Notes under the pieces: model-generated
Seen by the model: the letters and a program-made list of their open reading frames with translations, nothing else
Databases searched by the model: none
Told to the model about the DNA's origin: nothing
Source: Moorena sp. SIOASIH
Lineage (GTDB): Bacteria > Cyanobacteriota > Cyanobacteriia > Cyanobacteriales > Coleofasciculaceae
Length of the DNA: 64,000 nucleotides
Assembly (NCBI RefSeq): GCF_010671925.1
Contig: NZ_JAAHIH010000006.1
Location: 850,707-914,706, forward strand
Direction of reading: 5' to 3'
Shown here: piece after piece, positions 50,551 to 58,400 of the stretch
Numbering within the stretch: position 1 is the stretch's first letter
Layout of the letters: each line of letters begins with the position of its first letter
Program-made: the position numbers and the translations under genes

Positions 50551-50981
50551 GGGCAGTTAGAATAGTTGAGTTTATGGTAAAGAAATGTAAATTCTAGTTA
50601 AGGGTAAGCTTTGATGGCCTAAAGCTCTGTCAAGGGCAAGGCACGCAGATAACCTTCCGACATTTACCCGCGCTTAGCAGTGTAGGAAGGTTACCGATCT
50701 CTTAACCCTTGATATATCAAGAGTATCAAGCGATGCAGCGCGGTCTTGGGGGTTTCCCCCATGAGCAACTGCCGTGGTTTCCCCCACTCGCTATTGCATC
50801 AAGACAGAGGACTAGACCAAACTATCTAAAATCTAGATATTTATAAACGCAGCTTATCTAGAACCATCAAACAATAAGACCACCTTGGTGTATTGCCAGA
50901 TTGGCTCTGTTAACAACATTAAACATAGCTGCATCTAATTGTATTAAAAAATAAGCTACAGATAAGGAGTAATCTTGAATA
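50551..50981. other. Intergenic between divergent cimA and ferredoxin genes
   Basis: It contains one GCGATGCAG...TGCATCAAGACA element (50730-50806) and inverted AAGGTTA/TAACCTTCC segments (50645-50700). Promoters for both genes must lie here. No ORF is convincing. Confidence 0.5.
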
Positions 50982-51320
50982 ATGCCTAAAGTAACAGCAC
51001 AAGGAAAAAGCTTTGAATGTGACCAGGGCAGTAATCTGCGCAAGGTGTTACTAGACCATGGGGTTGCCCTGTACAACGGCAACGCTAAACTAATTAACTG
51101 TAGAGGATTAGGCAGCTGTGGTACCTGTGCGGTTGAGATAGACGGGGAAGTATCCGAGCCAAATTGGAAAGATAAAGCTAGGCGATCGCTTCCGCCCCAT
51201 TCTCCGACAGCAAATCGCCGCTTAGCCTGTCAGACAAAGGTTTTAGGTGATGTTTGTGTTACCAAATATGATGGTTTTTGGGGGCAAGGAGATAAAACTG
51301 TCTGGATTCCAGAATCATGA
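50982..51320 (+). CDS. 2Fe-2S ferredoxin
   Basis: This 112-residue protein has the plant-type cluster signature NCRGLGSCGTCAVEI with the last ligand in RLACQTKVLGDV. It lacks one of the Cys residues of the classical photosynthetic pattern's first loop spacing, so it belongs to a minor ferredoxin class rather than PetF. It would carry electrons between soluble enzymes. RBS ATAAGGAGTAAT precedes the ATG. It is monocistronic. Confidence 0.88.
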   Translation: MPKVTAQGKSFECDQGSNLRKVLLDHGVALYNGNAKLINCRGLGSCGTCAVEIDGEVSEPNWKDKARRSLPPHSPTANRRLACQTKVLGDVCVTKYDGFWGQGDKTVWIPES

Positions 51321-51373
51321 AGTTGCCAATGGTGACTGGAACTTTGGCTGTAGTTAAAACCTAGGGCGTGTCG

Positions 51374-51485
51374 TCAGTTAAGCCAAACAACAGCAGCAGC
51401 GAGATCAATTGCGCCTAAGAAATTTCTGGCAGTTTTATCGTAACCAGTTGCCATGGCACGGTATTGCTTGATTTTAGGGCAGAAA
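51374..51485 (-). pseudogene. IS5-family transposase C-terminal remnant
   Basis: Minus-strand frame FCPKIKQYRAMATGYDKTARN then FLGAIDLAAAVVWLN and stop. This is the familiar last segment of IS5-type transposases (YDKxARNFLxAxxLxxxVxWL). The rest is absent, and the uma2 gene starts 20 bp away. Confidence 0.8.
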
Positions 51486-51505
51486 TTCTTAAAAGGAGGT
51501 CATAA

Positions 51506-52075
51506 ATGGTTGCTGTAAATCAAATTAGACAAACGTTGACCCTGGCGGAGTTTTTAAAACTTCCTGAAACGAAACCTGCTAGTGAATATGTCAATGGACA
51601 AATTCAACAAAAACCTATGCCTCAAGGAAAGCACAGCATCCTTCAACGGGAATTGAGTTTTGCTTTAACACTGGCCTTAAAGCCAGAGCGAACTGCCCAG
51701 GCATTCCCCGAACTGCGGTGTACCTTTGGTGGGCGATCAATTGTCCCAGACGTTGCCGTCTTTCGTACAGAACGGATTCCTCGTGATCATGATGGCCAAG
51801 TGGCCAATTCCTTCAATCTACATCCAGATTGGACCATCGAGATCTTATCCCCCAAGCAGAGCCAAACCAAAGTTATTCGCAACATTCTCCATTGTCTCGA
51901 CAACGGTACTAACATGGGGTGGTTATTGGATCCGGAAGAGTCCTTCATATTTGTCTATAGTGCCGATAAATCCGTGCAACTGTTTGAGAACTTAGAGGTG
52001 GTGTTGCCCGTGCCAGAGTTTGCCGAAGCAGTGCAGCTTAAGGTGGGTGAGATATTTGATTGGTTGAAAGAGTAA
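51506..52075 (+). CDS. Uma2-family (DUF820) putative endonuclease, copy A
   Basis: This 189-residue protein has the PD-(D/E)XK-like core of Uma2 proteins: N-terminal LTLAEFLKLPETKPASEYVNG, the Asp in GRSIVPDVAVFR, the Glu in WTIEILSPKQSQTKVI and a C-terminal helix. Uma2 genes are highly multiplied in cyanobacteria; their function is unproven, though a restriction-like fold suggests nuclease activity. Its first 42 codons and its RBS are almost identical to those of the paralogue at 52407, whereas the rest is much more diverged. No partner gene is evident. Confidence 0.9.
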   Translation: MVAVNQIRQTLTLAEFLKLPETKPASEYVNGQIQQKPMPQGKHSILQRELSFALTLALKPERTAQAFPELRCTFGGRSIVPDVAVFRTERIPRDHDGQVANSFNLHPDWTIEILSPKQSQTKVIRNILHCLDNGTNMGWLLDPEESFIFVYSADKSVQLFENLEVVLPVPEFAEAVQLKVGEIFDWLKE

Positions 52076-52406
52076 ACGGATCTTGTAGGATGCGTTCGCG
52101 TAGCGGCTCGTACCGAGCATCGCTTTTCTGGTGGGCATGACTGGAACTGAGTCCAGCAACAGTTAAAATCTTAAGCATTCAGCTATCAGCTATCAGCTAT
52201 CAGCTAATGCGCTACGCGAACGCTACGGCAACAGCTATCAGCCAAAGGCCTGTGGCCACGCTACGGGAACAGTTTATGTCCATAGCACACGCTACAGCAA
52301 CAGCTTTTGAATAAAATAAGCTGTTCGCGAAGCGTGAGCCTTCGGCTCACGGCTGACGGCTGACCGCTGAATGCTTACTTAAAATCTAACAAACAGGAGG
52401 TCATAA
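52076..52406. other. Repeat-filled gap between uma2 paralogues
   Basis: It holds TTCGCGTAGCGGCTC, AGCTATCAGCTATCAGC strings, several CGCTACGCGAACGC / CGCTACGGGAACAG palindromes and a final CTGAATGCTTAC. No gene is seen. Confidence 0.6.
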
Positions 52407-52976
52407 ATGGTTGCTGTAAATCAAATTAGACAAACCTTGACCCTGGCGGAATTTTTAGAACTTCCTGAAACGAAACCTGCTAGTGAATATGTCAATGGAC
52501 AAATTCAACAAAAACCTATGCCTCAAGGAGAACATAGTACCTTACAAACTCGTCTGGTTACAGCGATTAATGAAGTTGTTTTACATAAAAAAATTGCCCA
52601 TGCTTTCACTGAATTAAGATGTACTTTTGGGGGACGTTCTATTGTTCCAGATATTACAGTATTTAGTTGGAATCGTATTCCGAAAACAGAAAAAGGAAGA
52701 ATTGCCAATAAATTTGAGCTTTATCCTGATTGGGTAATCGAAATTCTTTCTCCTGAACAATCTGCGAATAAAGTTATCAAAAAAATTCTGTTTTGTCTGA
52801 AACAGGGAACAGAATTAGGCTGGTTAATTGATCCTGAAGATGAATCAGTGATGATATTTCAAGCGAATCAATTGCCAGAGATTAAATCCAATGAAGAAAT
52901 TTTACCTGTCTTAGAGAGTCTTAAAGATTGGCAATTATCCGTTGCCGAAATGTTTAGTTGGTTAAGTGTGAACTAA
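52407..52976 (+). CDS. Uma2-family (DUF820) putative endonuclease, copy B
   Basis: This 189-residue protein has the same length and motifs as copy A: the Asp in GGRSIVPDITVFS, the Glu in WVIEILSPEQSANKVI. The first 42 residues differ from copy A at only two positions, but the remainder shares about half its residues and has a lower GC content. This sharp change in identity, together with the identical RBS (AGGAGGTCATAA), indicates gene conversion or an exchange of 5' ends. Confidence 0.9.
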   Translation: MVAVNQIRQTLTLAEFLELPETKPASEYVNGQIQQKPMPQGEHSTLQTRLVTAINEVVLHKKIAHAFTELRCTFGGRSIVPDITVFSWNRIPKTEKGRIANKFELYPDWVIEILSPEQSANKVIKKILFCLKQGTELGWLIDPEDESVMIFQANQLPEIKSNEEILPVLESLKDWQLSVAEMFSWLSVN

Positions 52977-53283
52977 TTTTTGGTTGGCGTTTATTTTTGC
53001 CATTCAACTGAGTAAGAGATCAAATATCAATGATCGTAAGCATATGCGCTACGCGCACGCTGCGCGAACAGCCGTCAGTTGTCAGCCGTCAGCCATTCCC
53101 ATAGCGTGGCCTTTGGCAAAGGCGCATAAGCTGAAAGCTGAAAGCTGAACGCGCACGCGTGCGCGTAGCGCATAAGCTGATAGCTGATAGCTTACCAATG
53201 ATCAATGACCAATTACCCAAGCTTGAAAAGAGCGATGCTACTGGAATCGATATGATATCCCAGTTGAGGAATTATCCCTCTGG
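52977..53283. other. Repeat-filled gap
   Basis: It contains AAGCATATGCGCTACGCG palindromes, GCCGTCAG strings, GTGGCCTTTGGC and an AAGCTGAAAGCTGAA tandem. No gene is seen. Confidence 0.55.
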
Positions 53284-53418
53284 CTAGATGCCTGCTGCTC
53301 TTAGCTGCGCTGCCAATTGTTCAGCTCGTTGCCGTTCCTGTTCAGCTCGTTGCCGTTCCTGGATGACCAACTCCGAACCCCACAGCAACAGTTCTCCTTG
53401 CTGATCCCACCAACTTGA
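53284..53418 (-). pseudogene. uma2 3' fragment cut by a tnpB element
   Basis: The minus-strand frame SWWDQQGELLLWGSELVIQER then QRAEQERQRAEQLAAQLRAAGI and stop is the typical Glu/Arg/Gln-rich tail of long Uma2 proteins. It begins exactly at the right end of the tnpB element. A matching N-terminal fragment lies at the other side of the element (54965-55005). Confidence 0.8.
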
Positions 53419-53421
53419 CAC

Positions 53422-54642
53422 TCACCGCCCGCTTATGGACGGGGATTCTTTGATCAACGACCCGTCTTGCTCAACCAGACCGGAGTCAGGAAAAGTAGAG
53501 GACAGATCTCCCAAAGCGTTTGGATCTAGGATCCGAGTTCCTGTGTGCCCCACAGTACTCAAGGCTCTCGTTCTAATATTTAGTGCGGCATTGTGGTCTC
53601 TATCTAGTTCGCACCCACATTTGCAGGTATGGGTTCGAGTCGATAATGACTTTTTGACAACCTCACCACAACTGGAACAATTTTGACTGGTATAAGCAGG
53701 ATTTACTGCGACAGTGATTCTGCCAAACTTAGTACCAAAATGCTCCAACCATTTTCTGAACTGATACCAACTCGCATCATTAATAGACTTAGCTAGACAA
53801 TGATTTTTGACCATATTTCTGACCCTTAGATCTTCGTAGGCGACCAGGTCGTTAGACCGGATTACGCAACGCGCCAGTCTCTTGGCATGTTCTTCACGCT
53901 GCCTGCTTATTCTAAGGTGTTGTCTACCTAATCTATTGACGGCTTTTTTACGGTTGGATGAGCCTTTCTTTTTTCGGGAAACCCGACGTTGACAAAATTT
54001 TAAACGTTTTTCACTTTTCCTATAAAATCTGGGTAAGGGTTCAGAATGACCGTCGGAATCTGTATAAAATTCTTTCAGGCCGACATCCAATCCAATTGTC
54101 CTGCCAGTTGAATCTATATCTTCGCGTGCTACGACTGCAACACAGAACTGGACATAGTACCCGTCAGCTCGTCGAACTATCCTAACCCGATTAATTTGCT
54201 TCTTGTCAAAACGCCACAAGTCCCAGGTACCCTTGAGCTTAAGTTTTCCGATTCCTTTTTTGTCCGTGAACGTTATCGATTTTTTGTCAGGGGATAACTT
54301 CCATCCTGATTTCTTATACTCGACAGTTCTGCCACGCTTTTGAAACTTCGGAAAACCTTTCTTTCCAGGTATTTTTTTCTTGCAGTTATCATAGAACCGA
54401 GCAATCGATGACCATGCCCTTTCAGATGCAGCCTGACGGGCAGTAGAATTTAATTCATTAGCAAAAGGGAATTCTTTAGCAATAATCTTAGAATATTTGC
54501 TAAGGTCATTCTTCCCTGTTCCTTTGTTGTCCAACCATAAACGAATGCATCTATTTCGGATAAACTTAACTGTCCGGATCGCCTCATCTATGGCTGAATA
54601 TTGGGACTTTTTGCCTTTGGCTTTAAATTCTAATATGATCAT
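53422..54642 (-). CDS. tnpB: TnpB, RNA-guided nuclease family, intact
   Basis: This 406-residue protein has the full classical TnpB set: RuvC-I IGLDVGLKEFYTDSDG, RuvC-II DLVAYEDLRVRNM with the catalytic Glu, the zinc ribbon CSSCG...CKCGC, and RuvC-III ELDRDHNAALNI. In other elements of this family TnpB cuts DNA guided by an RNA from the element's right end, which preserves the element at its site. The C-terminal 50 residues (GHTGTRILDPNALG and on) run into the right-end hairpin, so the coding and guide-RNA sequences overlap. A CCTTGA tandem lies directly upstream of the start. Confidence 0.92.
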   Translation of the reverse strand: MIILEFKAKGKKSQYSAIDEAIRTVKFIRNRCIRLWLDNKGTGKNDLSKYSKIIAKEFPFANELNSTARQAASERAWSSIARFYDNCKKKIPGKKGFPKFQKRGRTVEYKKSGWKLSPDKKSITFTDKKGIGKLKLKGTWDLWRFDKKQINRVRIVRRADGYYVQFCVAVVAREDIDSTGRTIGLDVGLKEFYTDSDGHSEPLPRFYRKSEKRLKFCQRRVSRKKKGSSNRKKAVNRLGRQHLRISRQREEHAKRLARCVIRSNDLVAYEDLRVRNMVKNHCLAKSINDASWYQFRKWLEHFGTKFGRITVAVNPAYTSQNCSSCGEVVKKSLSTRTHTCKCGCELDRDHNAALNIRTRALSTVGHTGTRILDPNALGDLSSTFPDSGLVEQDGSLIKESPSISGR

Positions 54643-54760
54643 TGACCTTGACCTTGACCTTGACCTTAGGTCACGCTACGGGAACAGTCACGCTACGGGA
54701 ACAGTCACGCTACGGGAACGGTCACGCTACGGGAACGAATCTCGACCTCTTTCGATATAC
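54643..54760. repeat. Tandem CCTTGA and GTCACGCTACGGGAACA repeats
   Basis: Four CCTTGA units (54646-54668) are followed by four copies of a 17-bp GTCACGCTACGGGAACA unit (54671-54739). They lie between the tnpB start and its leader, an odd place for tandem repeats inside an IS. Confidence 0.85.
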
Positions 54761-54821
54761 CTTTATATTAACAGAGCAGATATAAAAGTGCCAAGCCTAG
54801 ATCTAAAAAAAAAAGCCGTCC

Positions 54822-54935
54822 GTTAAAGTTACCGCTTCGATAGGGTCGCCTTTCTAGTTTTAGGGTTATGCGGTATAAGTTTTAAGGAAAGTTAGTAAGG
54901 CGACCCAATAAACAGGTTTCTATCCAGCGAAGGAC
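54822..54935 (+). other. Fold-back module, copy 3 (opposite strand to its tnpB)
   Basis: Plus-strand AAAGTTACCG, AGGGTCGCCTTTCTAG then GTAAGGCGACCC and AGGTTTCTATCC. It resembles the leaders at 14759 and 46440 in order and in the GGTCGCCTT stem, but is on the plus strand while the neighbouring tnpB is on the minus strand. The stem itself is nearly symmetrical. Confidence 0.4.
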
Positions 54936-54964
54936 GGGGCTTTAAACCCAAAATTTTTGGTAAC

Positions 54965-55005
54965 TTTTCCCAGGTAACTTCGTAAGTAGCTGTGCTAGCT
55001 ATCAT
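54965..55005 (-). pseudogene. uma2 5' fragment cut by a tnpB element
   Basis: From ATG 55005 the minus strand reads MIASTATYEVTWEKLP, a standard Uma2 start, and then enters the tnpB element. With the fragment at 53284-53418 it shows that an uma2 gene once occupied the site; about 150 middle codons are gone. Confidence 0.7.
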
Positions 55006-55055
55006 AATTCCTTCCTCTCCGAGCCTGCTCTTATTATCATCAAAGAAGATGGGTC

Positions 55056-55432
55056 TGAAACCCCGTCCTTCTAGGACGGCTTTGTGCTAAGATAGAAACG
55101 ACGCAATGACCTAAAAAGAAAAGGTGAGATTCCTGCTAGTGGGACGCTTTGGTTAAAAGGTGGTTCACCGAAATGGAGACCCGGTCAAAGACTCCAATCC
55201 CAGCCCTCTATAAGCAAATAGTCTTTAAAGTCACGGAAATCAAACACTTTAAAAGTAGACTCAATGACAATATGTTGTCGGAGAGAGTAGAGGCAATTGG
55301 CACCGCCAAGTGGACTGCCGATTTCTTGGTACTACGGTACGGGAAGTCGATGTGGTTGTTACGAGCAATGCCCTTTTGGGTAACTCCTCGCTTTGAATCC
55401 CCGCGCGTTCACGCCGGGGGAGTGTCAAAGTT
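55056..55432 (+). mobile_element. tnpB-less IS-like unit
   Basis: It starts with GAAACCCCGTCCTTCTAGG, a left-end-type hairpin, and ends with CCCCGCGCG...CGCCGGGG and AGTGTCAAAG. In between is a 103-codon ORF without recognisable homology. The ends match the unit at 10483-10895. A short non-autonomous relative of the tnpB elements is the simplest reading. Confidence 0.45.
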
Positions 55433-55464
55433 AGGGAATTCCAGAGAACTGACGGGGTAACAGC

Positions 55465-58400
55465 TTACTTCACTCGACCCCGGAATCGGATAAACCCATA
55501 GGAATTGGGTGGCTCTCCTGGTGCAGTAGCTTGGGGCACATCTCCGACTTCCACCACTACTACTCCATTTTGGTTTACAGGTACATTACATCCTGCGGGC
55601 ACTGAGGTTCCCGGTGAGTAATAGCGACCGCGATCGCTATCGGGGATATTAGTTAGATAGATGTTCGGATCAGCTAAACCACTGGTGGGTAAGGGATTGG
55701 TACTCTCGAACAAGGCAATCCCGACATCACTAGCTGGAAAACCAGCAGTTTGATTGAAGGCGTCGGCAATAAAAGTAGTTTCTGCCGGAACTCGGTCACA
55801 GATACGCAGGCTCTTGGCGTAATTGCTGCCATTGGAAAGGAAGTACACAGTATATTCCAACTCATCCCCTGGCATCACTGTTCCAGAGTTAATTAATCCC
55901 CGCAGATAGACATTGGGATTGGGCCAGTTAGGGTCATTATCCTCAGGAGCGCGATCGCTTCCGACATGATTCTCAGAACCAGGACTATCAATACCATCAA
56001 CGAAAGGTGAGCCAGATGTGGGTAAAGATTCCCAAACATTACTGTCTTTGCGCTTAATAGCGGTAATACGTTTGACCAGTATCACGTTGGGGAGGCTTTC
56101 AACATCAAACCCAAAGTTAATGTCAGTAACAGCAGTAGTAGTCACCTCAATCGGTATATCATTAGAGGTTCCTAACATCAACCCATCCGGGATCTCAGTA
56201 TCGTTGGTATCGACTTGCACAATGTATTTCCCTGGCTCTAAGCTGGTGAAGCTGTAATTCCCACTATTATCAGTATCAGTAGTGGCTTGTTGGGTATCAC
56301 CAGCATCGATAACATCATTACTGTTAACGTCAAGGTATAGTACTACCCTAATGTTGGCAGGTAGGGTAGATTCACCATTGTCGAAAGTATCGTTTTGGGG
56401 ATTGTCGTCTTGGTAAATAGTACCGGATACTTCACCAGTAGATGTAACAGGAAGGGCAATCATCCCCACATCGAGGTCTCGTTTGTCTTCCGATCCAGCC
56501 AGAGCAAAGACTTCGGTATATCCCGTACTCGGGTCAGCATCAGAATCAATCGTGTCATCATTGCCCACATTTTGGAAACCAATCTCATAGCCAGATGGGG
56601 CAATAAACTCTAAGAAATAGTTTCCTGCTGCTAAGCCAGAGAAGGAGTAGAAACCAGGATTCCCAGCCACATCGTTGGTAGTAACTGTAGTGGCAAGTAG
56701 ACTATCATCTTCGCCACCCGGTTGACCATCGGCACCCGGGTTATAAACGTTCACCGTCACACCATTGAGACCCAATTCACCAAGGTTTTGGAGTCCATCA
56801 CCATTATTATCAATCCAGACAAAATCACCTAAGATCGGCTGAGGTACTATCCCTGCATCTAGATCCTGGTTACTGTCTCCAGCCTGAAGGGTAATGTTAG
56901 CAGTTTGTCCAGTAGCATCAGCATCCGAGTCGAGAGTGTCATCACCCTGGTCTTGGGGAGAGAAGGCATGACTAGGAGGCGCAATGAACTTTACATAATA
57001 CGTGCCTGGTGTCAAGTCCCGGAAGCGATAGAAACCGGGATTACCATTGGAGTCATCACTGGTTTGAGTTGAGTCGATCAGAGTGTTGGCAGTATCATAG
57101 AGTTCAACAGTTACGCCATTTACACCAACTTCACCCCCATCTTGAGTACCATTGTCATTGGTATCCAACCAAACAAAATCACCTAAGCTAGCGTTAGCCG
57201 GGTCTACAGAGGTTAGTCCAGCATCCAGATCACGGGTGTCTGTAGTCTGGTTTACACTAAAGACGTTTGTCTGTCCAGTATTGGGATCAGCATCGGAGTC
57301 AGCGGTCTCATCACCACCCTGGTCTTGAGCAGAGAGATTTAAGTTGGCTGAGGGAATGAATTTCAGGAAGTAATCTCCGGCTGGCACTTCAGAGAAAAGG
57401 TAAGCTCCATCATTACCGGTGCCATCAGGAGCAGTTAAGGTAAAACCATAGAAAGTATCGTCACTGGTACCAGGTTGACCATCACCCCCGTCTTCCCACA
57501 ACTCAACCCGCACCCCATTGATACCCGGTTCACTATTATCTTGAATCCCATTACCGTTTTGGTCATCCCAGACCAAGTCTCCAATGATCGCAGGGGTGAG
57601 GGGTTGAATCACAATTCCGACTTTGGGGGGTTCTGCGGGTAACAGGGTAGCTGCTGCACCGGATTGATCAGTTCGTGTAGAGACGAAAGCAAAGGAATTC
57701 CAGGCAATCTCGCCGTTGGTTGGTGCTCCAGCAGGTGCTCGCATTGGCCAGTTCAGCATCACCGATTCTAGGGGGTCGAGAACCAGATTGCCCAAGTTAA
57801 ACCTCAGAGCAGTTACCGCACTAGGGTCACTGGGAAAGGTAGTACTCCAGTCATTGACGCAGCCACTAGGCCAATTGAGGTCCTGACCATCAGTAGGATT
57901 GGGACGGCAAGGATTGGAGTTGGTGGTGTATTCAACAGTGACACCAGGAATGGCCACGCTAACCGGACCAGCGAGATTAGGACGCCATTGGGAACCTCTG
58001 GCTGAACTAGTATTGAGCACTTGAGTATCACCGATGGCAGGCAAGATATCTACTACAAGTATATTAGTCATCGGCACCGTGCCTTGATTGGTGATAGTCA
58101 GCTGGTAATCTACCCGTCCCCCCGGAACCGTGGTGCCACTAGTGGAGAAACTGGTATCGACCTCACCCTGAACTACCTTTTGTGAATCGAGGGTTGCGAT
58201 TCCAGCTACTTCAACGTTTGCTGTTCTTCGACAAATCGTCTCATCGGTGATCCCATCCCCATCCACATCAAAAGTATCCTGACTCCTGCGGTTACTATTG
58301 TTGCAATCGAACATACTATCGTTGGACATGATGAATAATTCATTAGTCAACGAACCTGTACTCACCCCCTGCTCAACCACTGTATCGACATAGATTCTCA

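Larger units (their letters stand above)
53419..54964 (-). mobile_element. IS200/IS605-type (IS1341-like) element with intact tnpB
   Basis: On the minus strand it starts at CCAAAAATTTTGGGTTTAAA with the GCCCCGTCCTTCG hairpin (near 54964) and ends with CCCCGTCCATAAGCGGGCGG then TGAGTGTCAA (near 53419). It carries tnpB and no tnpA. It sits inside a former uma2 gene: the two flanks encode the first and last parts of Uma2, with the middle missing. Confidence 0.75.

Noticed and set aside
55149..55460. A 103-codon ORF in the IS-like unit
   Set aside because: No homology that I recognise; it runs into the right-end hairpin, so coding is doubtful.
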